Both the position numbers and the translations under genes were made by a program. The notes below the pieces were generated by a model, which saw nothing but the letters and a program-made list of their open reading frames with translations, was not told where the DNA came from and did not search any database. From NCBI RefSeq assembly GCF_000518885.1, contig NZ_JAEL01000042.1, forward strand, positions 201-47,215: a DNA stretch of 47,015 nucleotides, written 5' to 3'. Below, one piece after another: positions 33,404-42,716 of the stretch (positions within the stretch are counted from its first letter, which is position 1; every line of letters starts with the position of its first letter). The DNA comes from Bacillus sp. J33 (GTDB taxonomy: Bacteria > Bacillota > Bacilli > Bacillales > Cytobacillaceae).

Positions 33404-33877
33404 ATGGACAATCCGATGTTGGCAGCTGTTAGAACATTGTTGAAGGAAACATTTGATGGACCTGAAGAAAACGCAAGCTGGTACACAGAAGCGAAGCCTG
33501 GTAGTGGTTTATTCGGAACGCTTGAAAAATTATCGGCAGAAGATGCTTCGATACCTGTCAATGGTACGACAATCGCCGCACAAACGGATCATACCCGCTA
33601 TTACTTATGGGTTGCGAATTCCTGCTTAAATGGAGAAGAACCCAGGAAGGACTGGGAAGCATCATGGAAAATCACAAACGTTGATAAAATCACATGGGCA
33701 AAATTTAATGACGAACTTCAACAAGAATACACGACACTACTTAAAAAGATTGATTCACTTGACTCCTTAGATGAACAGACATCGAATGGTCTGTTGGGAG
33801 CGATTGCTCACTCCGCCTACCATCTCGGTTCGATACGACAGATGATCAAAGCGATCAAAGTCCCTAGCCAAACATAA
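33404..33877 (+). CDS. DinB-superfamily protein
   Basis: A 157-residue four-helix-bundle protein. His63 (QTDHTRYYLW) and His136 with His140 (AHSAYHLGSIRQM) form the typical DinB/YfiT metal triad. Members include bacillithiol- or mycothiol-dependent transferases and damage-induced proteins of unknown role. AGGAGG lies before the ATG at 33404. It is divergent from the CGNR regulator and followed by a strong terminator. Activity is not established. Confidence 0.8.
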   Translation: MDNPMLAAVRTLLKETFDGPEENASWYTEAKPGSGLFGTLEKLSAEDASIPVNGTTIAAQTDHTRYYLWVANSCLNGEEPRKDWEASWKITNVDKITWAKFNDELQQEYTTLLKKIDSLDSLDEQTSNGLLGAIAHSAYHLGSIRQMIKAIKVPSQT

Positions 33878-33885
33878 GCATTAAA

Positions 33886-33916
33886 AAAGCTCCAAGGAAT
33901 GATTCCTTGGAGCTTT
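33886..33916 (+). terminator. Intrinsic terminator of the DinB gene
   Basis: AAAGCTCCAAGGAAT (33886-33900) pairs perfectly with ATTCCTTGGAGCTTT (33902-33916). A-rich sequence before it and the T tail make it efficient in both directions. Confidence 0.85.
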
Positions 33917-34045
33917 CAGCTTGCAGAGAAACCCCTTGTTTTGCAAAAAGCAACAGTCAATACGAAAACAGCCTTGCATAAAAAGACAAGCCGTTCGAGT
34001 CCATAGAGGATTATTTGAATTAACGCCGGAAAGCCTTTTTACTTT

Positions 34046-34084
34046 GTTTATCCAATAGACAAACTATTTTTTCTTTGATATAAT
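34046..34084 (+). promoter_or_regulatory. XylR operator and promoter of the sugar porter gene
   Basis: The operator GTTTATCCAATAGACAAAC is at 34046-34064. It overlaps -35 TAGACA (34056-34061), and TATAAT (34079-34084) follows after 17 bases. The same layout is found before xylA. Confidence 0.85.
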
Positions 34085-34170
34085 GATGCTGTTCTTAAAT
34101 AAAATATGATTTTGATAACACATTAAATAGCAAAGGGGGAAAAGGCAATTCGCTTCATTATGCTTTCAAT

Positions 34171-34214
34171 TGAAAACGCTTTTATATTTTTTGTTTGAAA
34201 ATGAAAGCGTTGTC
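34171..34214. promoter_or_regulatory. Two catabolite responsive element (cre)-like sites
   Basis: TGAAAACGCTTTTA (34171-34184) is close to the CcpA consensus, and TGAAAGCGTTGTC (34202-34214) is a weaker one. They lie in the leader of the sugar porter, downstream of its promoter, where CcpA could block transcription when glucose is present. Confidence 0.65.
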
Positions 34215-34253
34215 GTGAACTTTTATTGAAACATAGTGATCTGCCTTCAACAC

Positions 34254-35672
34254 ATGATGAAACAGAAAAAAAGTTCGCTTTACATTTTTTCTATTACGTT
34301 AGTTGCGACACTCGGAGGACTGCTTTTTGGTTATGATACTGCCGTCATTTCCGGGGCCGAAAAATCGGTACAATATTACCTGATTGATGGCCTGGGCTTG
34401 AGCTCTTTTGTACATGGGATGACGATTTCCAGTGCATTGATCGGCTGCATTATTGGAGGGTTAATTTCCGGTTATTTCTCTTCTGCATTTGGCCGTAAAA
34501 AGTCACTTATTATCGCTTCTATCCTATTCTTATTATCTGCGTTAGGCTCAGCTTACCCGGAGTTTCTCTTTTTTCAATCAGGAGAGCCGACGATGGGATT
34601 ATTGCTTGCCTTCAACTTCTACCGTATCATTGGCGGAATCGGGGTTGGCTTGGCATCCGCGATTGTTCCGATGTATATAGGGGAAATCGCTCCGGCAGGA
34701 ATTCGCGGCCGTTTGGTTTCATTTAATCAGTTTGCCATTATCTTCGGGATGCTGGTTGTTTATTTTGTTAACTACTTCATTGCAAAAGGGCAGTCACAGG
34801 AGTGGATCAATGAAATTGGCTGGAGGTATATGTTTGCTTCGGAAGCAATTCCGGCTTTATTATTCGGTGTTTTATTATTCTTTGTGCCTGAAACACCTCG
34901 CTACTTATCGCTAAAGAAAAAAGATGACAGTGCATTAGCGATTCTGACAAAGATCAATGGATCCGCAGCCGCGAAATCGATTTTAAGTGAGATCAAACAA
35001 TCGGTAAATGTTTCTTCTGAAAAACTATCCACCTTTGCTTACGGAAAAAAGGTTATTATCATCGGAATCATGCTTTCAGTATTTCAGCAATTTGTCGGTA
35101 TCAACGTGGCTCTTTATTATGCACCGAGGATTTTTGAAAGCATGGGTGCGGCAAAGGACGCTTCGATGCTGCAGACGATTGTTATGGGATTGGTCAATGT
35201 CATCTTTACAGTAGTTGCCATTATGACAGTCGACAGATGGGGCCGTAAACCATTATTGATCGTTGGATCCATCGGTATGGCGATTGGGATGTTTGGTGTT
35301 GCTGGATTGGCCTTTGCAAATATCATTGGAATCAGCACCCTCCTGTTTATCATTGTATATACCGCTTCCTTTATGATGTCTTGGGGCCCGATTTGCTGGG
35401 TATTGATTTCTGAAATCTTCCCGAACAGAATTCGCGGCCAGGCAGTCGCTATTGCGGTCGCAGCGCAATGGGCAGCGAACTATTTAGTTTCATCCACTTA
35501 TCCAATGATGATGGAATTCAGCGGCGGAATGACATATGGAATTTATGGGGTAATGAGTGTCCTTTCCGCTCTGTTTGTTTGGAAATACGTCCCTGAAACG
35601 AAAGGGAAATCCCTTGAACAAATGGATACTCTTTGGAGAGCAGATTCTAAAAAAAAATCTAAAGTAAGCTAA
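34254..35672 (+). CDS. Sugar:proton symporter (MFS sugar porter), probable xylose transporter
   Basis: A 472-residue MFS sugar porter with twelve membrane helices. Family motifs are GYDTAVISGA near the start, GRKKS, the loop PMYIGEIAPAGIRG, PETPRYL and, late in the protein, PETKGKSLE. An ATG at 34254 is taken as the start, although no strong ribosome site precedes it; a GTG at 34236 and ATG at 34257 are alternatives. XylR operator, cre sites and clustering with xyl genes point to xylose (or arabinose) uptake, as with B. subtilis AraE. Sugar specificity is inferred. Confidence 0.85.
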   Translation: MMKQKKSSLYIFSITLVATLGGLLFGYDTAVISGAEKSVQYYLIDGLGLSSFVHGMTISSALIGCIIGGLISGYFSSAFGRKKSLIIASILFLLSALGSAYPEFLFFQSGEPTMGLLLAFNFYRIIGGIGVGLASAIVPMYIGEIAPAGIRGRLVSFNQFAIIFGMLVVYFVNYFIAKGQSQEWINEIGWRYMFASEAIPALLFGVLLFFVPETPRYLSLKKKDDSALAILTKINGSAAAKSILSEIKQSVNVSSEKLSTFAYGKKVIIIGIMLSVFQQFVGINVALYYAPRIFESMGAAKDASMLQTIVMGLVNVIFTVVAIMTVDRWGRKPLLIVGSIGMAIGMFGVAGLAFANIIGISTLLFIIVYTASFMMSWGPICWVLISEIFPNRIRGQAVAIAVAAQWAANYLVSSTYPMMMEFSGGMTYGIYGVMSVLSALFVWKYVPETKGKSLEQMDTLWRADSKKKSKVS

Positions 35673-35681
35673 TGATTATGT

Positions 35682-35715
35682 AAAAGGCATCTGTTGAAAG
35701 ACAGGTGCCTCTTTT
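35682..35715 (+). terminator. Intrinsic terminator after the sugar porter gene
   Basis: AAAAGGCATCTGT (35682-35694) pairs with ACAGGTGCCTCTTTT (35701-35715). The epimerase gene starts 33 bases later, so it may depend on read-through or its own promoter. Confidence 0.75.
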
Positions 35716-35747
35716 ACGGGTTGATACTACTGTGGGGTGACATAATA

Positions 35748-36782
35748 ATGAACATAGAAACGATTAAACTGCAAAATGGCTGGAAGCAATTTGATTTGCG
35801 GAATGACAATGGAATGATTATCAGTCTATTAAACTATGGAGGCATTATAACCAGGATTATAGCTCCTGATCGGGACGGCAACGCTGAAAACGTGGTTCTG
35901 GGCTTTAAAAATGTTCAAGATTACAAGACAGACCCGAACTTCTTTGGTGCCCTTATCGGCCGAGTAGCCGGCAGAATTCAAGGAGCCGCTTTTGAGCTGG
36001 ATGGAACCGTCTATGAGCTGGAAGCGAATGATGGAGTAAATCATTTGCACGGTGGATCCCATGGATTTCATAAAGTCATCTGGGAAACGGAATCATTTCA
36101 GGAAGAGGATTCAATAGGAGTAAGACTCTCACATTCCAGCAAGGATGGTGAAGGCGGATATCCCGGCAATATTGAGCTATCTGTAACCTATCGATTAACC
36201 AATGCAAATGAACTCATTCTCGAATATGAAGCGACGACAGATAAAACCACTCCACTCACTTTGACGAACCATTCTTACTTTAATCTAAGCGGAAATCTGA
36301 AAGATACGATCCACCAGCATCAAGTCAGGATTGATAGTCATCAATTCCTCGAACTGGATGAACACTTAATTCCAGCCGGAACAATACTGGAAGCTGAACA
36401 AACACCATTTGATTTTCGCAGAGGGCGCATATTGGATGATGGCATTTCATCAGGAAACGAACAAAATACGATTGCCGGTGCTGGTTATGACCACTATTTT
36501 CTTTTTGATCATAGCCATACAGAAACTGTCGTCGTGAAAGAAATGACGAGCGGACGTGTTCTTGCCATTGAGACAGATCAGCCAGGCATGGTGATGTATA
36601 CAGCGAACAATCTGCAAAGCGGTATGGAGCTGGCTGAAGCATTATCCAAGAAACATTTAGGCGTTTGCTTTGAAACACAAAGCTCACCGGCCTCCCTTCA
36701 CCACGAGCGATTTCCGAATGTAATCTTGCATCCAGATGAAACGTATAAGCAGCGGACGGTTTTTCGATTTACGACTGAATAA
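35748..36782 (+). CDS. Aldose 1-epimerase (mutarotase)
   Basis: A 344-residue galactose mutarotase-like enzyme that interconverts anomers of free sugars. NYGGIITRI near the start, NHLHGGSHGFHK (catalytic His), LTNHSYFNL (second His) and a C-terminal GVCFETQSSPASLHH with the catalytic Glu are all present. Length matches the family. GGGGTGA precedes the ATG at 35748; an upstream frame is longer but begins in the terminator region. Placed after the sugar porter and within the xyl cluster, it probably feeds beta- or alpha-xylose to isomerase. Confidence 0.9.
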   Translation: MNIETIKLQNGWKQFDLRNDNGMIISLLNYGGIITRIIAPDRDGNAENVVLGFKNVQDYKTDPNFFGALIGRVAGRIQGAAFELDGTVYELEANDGVNHLHGGSHGFHKVIWETESFQEEDSIGVRLSHSSKDGEGGYPGNIELSVTYRLTNANELILEYEATTDKTTPLTLTNHSYFNLSGNLKDTIHQHQVRIDSHQFLELDEHLIPAGTILEAEQTPFDFRRGRILDDGISSGNEQNTIAGAGYDHYFLFDHSHTETVVVKEMTSGRVLAIETDQPGMVMYTANNLQSGMELAEALSKKHLGVCFETQSSPASLHHERFPNVILHPDETYKQRTVFRFTTE

Positions 36783-37130
36783 AATGAAAAAATGTTAAAT
36801 AACGGAAATTACAGTAAAACAGCAGCTCTACTATCCATAAAATAACACAGAAAAAGCGCATGGATTTCATTTTTATCCATGCGCTTTCATTTACTTATAT
36901 TATTTTATCAAATCTGCCATATAGTATTAAAAGAATCCCTTCTTTTATAAAACAATATTTAAGTAAGGATTAATAAAATAACACAACCATCCCTGCTAAA
37001 ATTGGATAAATGAATGAAAAAAATACCATCCTGTCCCCTCATTTTTTGGTAAAATCAAACTAAACTGATATCTAAAAGGGACAGGAAGCTCCCCCCTCTT
37101 GTTCTATCTCATAATAAAGGAAGCGATAAT
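36783..37130. other. Gap with terminator and short inverted repeat
   Basis: After the terminator at 36853-36887 the rest is AT-rich. CCTGTCCC near 37030 and GGGACAGG near 37077 form an 8-bp inverted repeat before the GNAT gene. No gene is seen. Confidence 0.5.
36853..36889 (+). terminator. Intrinsic terminator of the epimerase gene
   Basis: AAAGCGCATGGAT (36853-36865) pairs perfectly with ATCCATGCGCTTT (36875-36887). Confidence 0.85.
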
Positions 37131-37637
37131 ATGAAAGTACTAGAAACCGATCGGCTGATTCTGCGGTGGGTAGAGGTGAGCGATGCACAGTTTATTTTTC
37201 AGCTGCTGAATGAACGGGGATGGCTGAAGTATATTGGGGACAAAGGAATCCGCACCTTAGAGGATGCTGTACATTATATCAAGACCGGTCCACGTACAAT
37301 GTATAAGCGAGAAGGCTTTGGCCTTTTCTTAGCAGAACTGAAGGAAAATCAGACACCGATTGGCTTATGCGGGTTAATCAAACGGGACGGTCTTGACGAT
37401 GTAGACATCGGCTACGCATTTCTTGCCGAATATCATTCACAAGGATTCGCCTATGAGGCAGCCCAAGAAACAGTGGCATTTGCCAAAGAAAAAGGGCTAA
37501 AACGACTTATTGCCATTACAACCAAAGGTAACCAATCCTCCATAAAGCTTTTAGAGAAGCTGGGAATGAAGCTTGACGGTTTCGTTACGCTTCCAAATGA
37601 TACAGAAGAACTGAAGAAATTTGCATTAGATCTATAA
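37131..37637 (+). CDS. GNAT N-acetyltransferase (RimJ/RimL type)
   Basis: A 168-residue protein with the RimJ/L pattern: ETDRLILRWVEVSD at the N-terminus, IGLCGLIKRD strand, DIGYAFLAEYHSQGFAYEAAQE acetyl-CoA core, and TTKGNQSSIKLLEKLGMK. It may acetylate protein N-termini or small molecules; the substrate is unknown. AAAGGAAG precedes the ATG at 37131. It stands within the xyl cluster but has no link to it. Confidence 0.9.
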   Translation: MKVLETDRLILRWVEVSDAQFIFQLLNERGWLKYIGDKGIRTLEDAVHYIKTGPRTMYKREGFGLFLAELKENQTPIGLCGLIKRDGLDDVDIGYAFLAEYHSQGFAYEAAQETVAFAKEKGLKRLIAITTKGNQSSIKLLEKLGMKLDGFVTLPNDTEELKKFALDL

Positions 37638-37690
37638 AGATTCATGGGAAAGGTCTCTGTCCCCCTGTTCCTCCCCTAATCAAAAGAAGG

Positions 37691-37807
37691 CTATTTTAGC
37701 CTGTATCTTCGGGTGGGTTCAGAGATTTCCTGCTTTAACTCAAATCCGTATTTTTTTTGATTACCTGAAATATGATTAAGGATTCCGTACCAGGTCCCCG
37801 TTGTTTT
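37691..37807 (-). pseudogene. Possible C-terminal gene remnant
   Basis: An open 37-codon stretch without a start codon reads TTGTWYGILNHISGNQKKYGF and ends RRYRLK before a stop at 37691. Codon choice and length suggest a fragment of a lost gene rather than noise. I cannot name the family. Confidence 0.25.
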
Positions 37808-37833
37808 CTAAATTACATAGAACTCCCCTCCAC

Positions 37834-38724
37834 TCATTTCATTAAGCTTAACTTTCCGATTTTGCTGCATTCTAATGCGGACCAAACAGCACCATCTTTG
37901 TCACATACAATTCCGTGAGGTTCAGCATGGGGTGTTTTGAATGCATATTCTTCAATCGATTGATTTTTTGTCAACCTTCCTATTTTATTTGCACCCCATT
38001 CAGTGAACCATAAATCAGATTCTATTCCTACAGTGATAGCATGGGGACGTGCATTTGGTGTAGGAATATCATATTCAGTTATTTCACCGGAAACAGTAAT
38101 GTTTCCAATCTTATTCCCCAATAATTCTACAAACCAAAGTGAATCATCATTTCCTTTTGTAATGCCTACTGGTCCTGCTGCTGGTGTAGGAATCGGGTAT
38201 TCGGTTATTTCTCCTGTTTCCGTTATTTTACCGATAGCATTGTTTTGGTTTTCAGTGAACCAGAGTGAGTTATCCGAACCTAACGTAATAATAGAAGGGT
38301 ATGATCCTTTATTAGGCAGTTCGTATTCATGAATCTTCCCCTCCGCTGTCAATTTACCTATACGATTTCCATTCAACTCAGTAAACCAGATATCACCATT
38401 TGGACCTTCTGTAATGCCATATGGTGCTGAATTAGGATGCAGCAAAGGATATTCTGTAAATTCGCCTATTGTTGTAAGCTTGCCTATTTTGCCGGCTCCA
38501 TTTTCAGTAAACCAAATATCCCCTTTTGAAGAGACTGTTATACACATCACTCTGGCATCAGGAGTGGGGACAGTATACTCTTGGATTTGTCCCACTTGAT
38601 CCAGACAGCTAATCTTGTTGGCTTTATGTTGAGTAAACCATACCTTTCCTTCGTGTGAAACAGCTATCCCGTATGGACCTGAATCAGAGTGTGGAATATT
38701 TATTTCATGAAGTTCAAATTTCAT
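37834..38724 (-). CDS. vgb: Virginiamycin B lyase
   Basis: A 296-residue seven-bladed beta-propeller lyase that opens the ring of type B streptogramins without hydrolysis. The repeated blade motif (for example GDIWFTE) occurs about seven times. It closely matches Vgb of Staphylococcus, including SAPYGITEGPNGDIWFTE and NKGSYPS. The catalytic residues His228, Glu268 and His270 are in place. GGAGGGG lies just before the ATG at 38724. Its leader holds a terminator-type hairpin (38752-38790). Along with the ABC-F gene, it suggests intrinsic streptogramin resistance. Confidence 0.93.
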   Translation of the reverse strand: MKFELHEINIPHSDSGPYGIAVSHEGKVWFTQHKANKISCLDQVGQIQEYTVPTPDARVMCITVSSKGDIWFTENGAGKIGKLTTIGEFTEYPLLHPNSAPYGITEGPNGDIWFTELNGNRIGKLTAEGKIHEYELPNKGSYPSIITLGSDNSLWFTENQNNAIGKITETGEITEYPIPTPAAGPVGITKGNDDSLWFVELLGNKIGNITVSGEITEYDIPTPNARPHAITVGIESDLWFTEWGANKIGRLTKNQSIEEYAFKTPHAEPHGIVCDKDGAVWSALECSKIGKLSLMK

Positions 38725-38751
38725 ATAACCCCTCCATCAAAATTTTTATAC

Positions 38752-38790
38752 AAAAAAGCCTCCTATTCATGTTTTTCAGAGATAGGAGGC
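38752..38790 (-). terminator. Leader terminator (attenuator) upstream of vgb
   Basis: On the minus strand GCCTCCTAT (38790-38782) pairs with ATAGGAGGC (38766-38758) and is followed by six T (38757-38752). It ends 27 bases before the vgb ATG. The upstream xylB gene already has its own terminator, so this one most likely controls vgb. Confidence 0.7.
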
Positions 38791-39186
38791 GATGCATCTA
38801 TTGGTACAGAGCTAAATAGACATGTTTCACAGACGCTTTAGTCATTATATTAAAGGCCATTAAACAATATTCCTATCTAATAAAATCAATCAATAAAAAA
38901 ACCATTAATCGTTCAGTTAATCAGAAAAATAGTCTGAAGCTGAATGAATAAGTTCAGCCATTGATTCTTGGCAAAAGTCAGGATTATTGAACCATTTCTT
39001 ATTTTGACCCTTCCGTTTTTCGTTAAGCTAAAAGTAAAACGCTAGCTAAATTTTGTCAACGACTATTACCATAATACTTTATTAATGTTTTCGGCACTTA
39101 TTTCTCACATTATATATCTAAAAAAGGAAATTTTCCTAAGCTGATGTATTTCAATGATTACACATCCACTTCTTATAACACCAAAA

Positions 39187-39228
39187 AAGGCTGCCTCAGA
39201 AAGCATTTCATCTTTCTGAGGCAGCCTT
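39187..39228 (-). terminator. Intrinsic terminator of xylAB
   Basis: AAGGCTGCCTCAGAAAG (39187-39203) pairs perfectly with CTTTCTGAGGCAGCCTT (39212-39228), a 17-bp stem with T-rich sequence following on the minus strand. Confidence 0.9.
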
Positions 39229-39248
39229 GCCATAGGCCTTATCCCACT

Positions 39249-40748
39249 TTATTTTCGATAGGCGATCAGTTTTTCATTTAACGTCTTCGTTTGACCGTAG
39301 ACCTCTTTGTACAGACTGAACAATTCCTTGTACGTCGTAACATGACTGGCATTCGGCACAAACTCTTTCTCCACTTGCAAAAATGCATCCGCACATTCCT
39401 TCATGGAATCAAACCACCCGCAGCCAAAGGCCGCAATCATGGCTGCCCCCATTCCCGGTCCCTGCTCACTCGATAGCTTTAAGATCCTGGCGTTGAAAAT
39501 ATCGGCCTGCATTTGAAGCCAATCAGCATTTTTCGTGCCGCCTCCAGTGGAAACAATCGTATCAATCTGCTTGCCGCTTTCACGGAAAATAGCTAATGAT
39601 TCATTCAAGGAAAAGGTGATCCCTTCCATCACAGCGCGCACAAAGTCTTTTCGTTCATGTGAGCTGTCCATGCCGATAAAGCTTGCCCGAATAGCTGCAT
39701 CCGCATGTGGTGTTCGCTCTCCAGCCACATATGGAGTAAACAGCAATCCATTTGAACCAGGGGGAACGGTTCCGACCTCACTAATCAGCTCTTCAAAGCT
39801 TTCGTCTTTGGCAAACACATTTTTGAACCAGCTCAAGCTGTAGCCGGCTGCAAGGGTCACCCCCATCGTATAATAAGCATTCGGTGCCCCGTGGTTAAAG
39901 TAATGGACCTTGCCTTCGAAATCCTTTTCATTGCTGGATTCATAGGAAAGGACAACACCGGAGGTTCCGATGCTGCAAAGAGTCTTCCCATCTTCCAAAA
40001 TCCCGGAGCCAATTGCGCCGCATGCATTATCTGCCCCGCCGGCAAATACATTCGTGGAAGTAGATAGACCAGTAGCTTCAGCGATTTCTGAAGTAATGTT
40101 CCCTACTTTCTCATGGGAATCTACTAATGGCGGGCAAAGTTTTTCATCAATACCCAGCAGCTCACAAATTTCCTTACTCCATACCTTTTCACTGATATCC
40201 AGCAATAATGTACCCGCTGCATCGGAGTATTCCATATGGAGCTCCCCTGTAAGCTTGTAACGGAGGTAATCCTTCGGTAAGACAAAGGTTTTCGCCTTTT
40301 CAAAGATTTCCGGCTCATGCTCTTTCACCCAAAGCAATTTAGGAAGCGTAAAGCCTTCCAATGCCGGGTTCTTCGTAATCGCAAGCAGTTTCTCTTCGCC
40401 AACAACATCGTAGATATGCCGGCACTGGGCAGTCGTTCTTGTATCGTTCCAAAGGATGGCATTGCGCAGGACCTCACCCTGATCATCAAGGAGCACAAGT
40501 CCATGCATCTGCCCGGAGAAGCTAATGCCTTCAATCTCCTCTGGATTTCCTTTAAAGTCTTTGAGCAGATCAGACAGTCCTGCAACTGTCTGATCCACCC
40601 ATTGCTTAGGGTCCTGTTCGCTATAGCCGGTTTTCTCGTGGATGAGAGGATAGTCTTTGGAAACCTCCTGAACCACTTCCCCAGCTTGATTCACCAGCAA
40701 TATTTTAACTGCACTTGTTCCTAAATCGACGCCAATTACATATTTCAT
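39249..40748 (-). CDS. xylB: Xylulokinase
   Basis: A 499-residue FGGY-family sugar kinase that phosphorylates D-xylulose to xylulose 5-phosphate. The N-terminal DLGTSAVK phosphate loop, SFSGQMHGLV, the GGADNACGAIGSG segment and the C-terminal STGGGTKNADWLQMQADIF are those of XylB. Length is typical. AGAGGTG lies before the ATG at 40748, which is 27 bases after the xylA stop, so both are cotranscribed from the XylR-controlled promoter at 42256. Confidence 0.95.
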   Translation of the reverse strand: MKYVIGVDLGTSAVKILLVNQAGEVVQEVSKDYPLIHEKTGYSEQDPKQWVDQTVAGLSDLLKDFKGNPEEIEGISFSGQMHGLVLLDDQGEVLRNAILWNDTRTTAQCRHIYDVVGEEKLLAITKNPALEGFTLPKLLWVKEHEPEIFEKAKTFVLPKDYLRYKLTGELHMEYSDAAGTLLLDISEKVWSKEICELLGIDEKLCPPLVDSHEKVGNITSEIAEATGLSTSTNVFAGGADNACGAIGSGILEDGKTLCSIGTSGVVLSYESSNEKDFEGKVHYFNHGAPNAYYTMGVTLAAGYSLSWFKNVFAKDESFEELISEVGTVPPGSNGLLFTPYVAGERTPHADAAIRASFIGMDSSHERKDFVRAVMEGITFSLNESLAIFRESGKQIDTIVSTGGGTKNADWLQMQADIFNARILKLSSEQGPGMGAAMIAAFGCGWFDSMKECADAFLQVEKEFVPNASHVTTYKELFSLYKEVYGQTKTLNEKLIAYRK

Positions 40749-40775
40749 CGCTGCACCTCTTTTATCAGTAAAGCC

Positions 40776-42101
40776 TTATTCTCCAGCGTAAGCGTTTAGT
40801 AAATATTGATTGATAGTTGCTTTGATTTTTTCCAGGCGGCCTGATTGATTCTTAACTTCTGTTAAGCCAAGTGCATGCTCCTCAAGCTTATGAAAGTCTG
40901 TTTTCCCTTCCACGATCTCAAGTCCGATTCCTTCTGTGTAGCTCTTATAGCGATTTTCCACTACATCATCCAGGACTTTATCATCAATAAGCTTCTGAGC
41001 GACTTTTAAACCTATAGCAAAGCTATCCATTCCGGCGATATGAGCGTGGAACAAGTCATCCGCCTCGAATGAACCCCTTCTCACTTTTGCGTCGAAGTTC
41101 AATCCACCGCGGCCCAGTCCGCCATTTTTAAGAATTTCAACCATTGCCAGAGTAGTAGAATATAAGTCAGTCGGGAATTCGTCTGTATCCCAGCCCAGTA
41201 ATGGATCACCCTGGTTGGCATCAACTGAACCAAGCATGTTATTTACACGTGCATAGCGAAGTTCATGTTCAAATGTATGTCCCGCCAAGGTTGCATGGTT
41301 CGCTTCAATATTAAACTTAAAGTAATTTTCCAAACCGTATTTTTGCAGGAATGCAAAGCCTGTCGCAACATCGGAATCATATTGATGTGTCGTTGGCTCT
41401 TTTGGTTTTGGTTCAATTAGGAATTGGGCATCAAAGCCGATTTCCTTCGCATAATCGACCGCCATATGAAGGAAACGGCCCAAGTTATCCATTTCCAGCT
41501 TCATATCTGTATTAAGCAGGGTTTCGTAGCCTTCCCGGCCGCCCCAGAATACATAGTTTTCCGCACCTAATTCCTTCCCTATTTCCAAGCCTTTTTTCAC
41601 TTTCGCAGCAGAGTATGCGAAGATATCTGCGCTATTGGATGTAGCAGCGCCATGGACAAAGCGAGGGTGCGTGAAGTTGTTCGCCGTGTTCCAAAGCAAT
41701 TTTGTTTTGCTGTCTTTCATGTAATCCTTGATCATACTAACGATTGCATCAAGGTTTTGATTCGTTTCTCTTAAAGTGCTTCCTTCTGGAGCGATGTCTG
41801 CATCATGAAAGCAGAAGAATGGTACATCAAGCTTCTCAAAGAATTCAAAAGCAGCTTCTACACGCGCTTTTGCCAAATCCATTCCTGTGAATCGATCCCA
41901 AGGACGAATCATTGTACCGCTTCCAAATGGATCCGAACCATCCGCTGTGAAGGTGTGCCAGTAAGCTACACCAAAGCGCAGGATTTCCTCCATTGTTTTT
42001 CCGCCGATTTCTTCCTTTGGATTGTAAAATTTAAACGCAAATGGGTTTGTTGATTTTGAACCTTCATATTTAATTTTATCGATATGTTGAAAATAAGCCA
42101 T
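40776..42101 (-). CDS. xylA: Xylose isomerase
   Basis: A 441-residue class II xylose isomerase converting D-xylose to D-xylulose. [12 protein letters not shown] holds the catalytic His and Asp, [12 protein letters not shown] and [14 protein letters not shown] hold metal ligands, and the late segments [17 protein letters not shown] and [20 protein letters not shown] complete the metal sites. The family start ends in [16 protein letters not shown] precedes the ATG at 42101. It is the first gene of xylAB. Confidence 0.97.
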   Translation of the reverse strand: MAYFQHIDKIKYEGSKSTNPFAFKFYNPKEEIGGKTMEEILRFGVAYWHTFTADGSDPFGSGTMIRPWDRFTGMDLAKARVEAAFEFFEKLDVPFFCFHDADIAPEGSTLRETNQNLDAIVSMIKDYMKDSKTKLLWNTANNFTHPRFVHGAATSNSADIFAYSAAKVKKGLEIGKELGAENYVFWGGREGYETLLNTDMKLEMDNLGRFLHMAVDYAKEIGFDAQFLIEPKPKEPTTHQYDSDVATGFAFLQKYGLENYFKFNIEANHATLAGHTFEHELRYARVNNMLGSVDANQGDPLLGWDTDEFPTDLYSTTLAMVEILKNGGLGRGGLNFDAKVRRGSFEADDLFHAHIAGMDSFAIGLKVAQKLIDDKVLDDVVENRYKSYTEGIGLEIVEGKTDFHKLEEHALGLTEVKNQSGRLEKIKATINQYLLNAYAGE

Positions 42102-42255
42102 TGATCGTTCCTCCTAAAATGTTAAAATGAAGTGCTTCTCCGGGCGGATAAGCATAACCCGAGCGGTCCGTTTTTTCCTCAGGAGTCTGGACTCCCTTGC
42201 CAAATTTAACAGTATCGTTTATCAAAGCCTAATGAATGTAACAGCTTACATTGTT

Positions 42256-42294
42256 ATTATACCAGCACATAAATAGTTTGTCTATTGGATAAAC
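42256..42294 (-). promoter_or_regulatory. XylR operator and promoter of xylAB
   Basis: Operator GTTTGTCTATTGGATAAAC at 42276-42294. The minus-strand -35 TAGACA (42284-42279) lies inside it, followed by 17 bases and TATAAT (42261-42256). Confidence 0.9.
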
Positions 42295-42686
42295 TAAGTT
42301 TTTATGAATAACTGTTAAACAAATCTGGATAGCCGTAAAAGTTTATGATTGTATATAAAGGCAGAAGCTTCTTGAACGTGTTTTTATACATCTTTGTGAA
42401 AAACCTGTTTAGCTAATGAAAAATGGATAATAAATTTTATTCGTCCTATACTGCAGCATTCATTATGGCAGCATCCATTGCGGTTCCTCCCCCCTGCGTT
42501 TACTTTGATTGCCATTATGCTGGATTTGATGAAAAGAAATATGGAGGAAGCGGCATATCGTACTTCAAGGTCTACTTTAAAAAGAATTCTGGGCTTTGGA
42601 TTGGTGATCAAGGCGGTTGGACTACTGATTTTTAACGTCCAAGATGGAGGCACACAAGGCAAAAACGGCGTTATTCATCTTATAAA

Positions 42687-42716
42687 AAAAGCCGTCCGGA
42701 ATAAATTCCGAAGGGC
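42687..42716. terminator. Hairpin, probable terminator of the DJ-1-like gene
   Basis: AAGCCGTCCGGAAT pairs with ATTCCGAAGGGCTT with two mismatches. The minus strand has a T run (the complement of AAAAAAA) after the stem, so it would end the DJ-1-like gene. Confidence 0.65.

Larger units (their letters stand above)
32618..33975. mobile_element. Possible composite unit: CGNR/DinB gene pair between inverted repeat arms
   Basis: AAGGCTGTTTTC at 32618-32629 (then AAAAGATTGTTGCTT) is mirrored by GAAAACAGCCTT at 33964-33975 (preceded by AAGCAACAGTC). These arms belong to the same family as the outer arms of MITE copy 1. They enclose exactly the divergent CGNR and DinB genes with their terminator. 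Either a MITE pair carried the genes or the genes inserted into a MITE. No transposase is inside. Confidence 0.45.
38725..39248. other. Gap with vgb leader and xylB terminator
   Basis: The 524 bases contain the vgb leader hairpin at 38752-38790, an AT-rich stretch that probably holds the vgb promoter, and the xylB terminator at 39187-39228. A minus-strand frame MHRLLSLKNMNRRL... begins near 38795, covers the hairpin and overlaps the vgb start, but has no ribosome site. Confidence 0.5.

Noticed and set aside
37030..37085. CCTGTCCC/GGGACAGG inverted repeat as riboswitch or T-box
   Set aside because: No conserved riboswitch core or T-box sequence could be seen.
42384..42662. Minus-strand 92-codon frame
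   Set aside because: No ribosome site, odd composition, and it overlaps an equally uncertain plus-strand frame.
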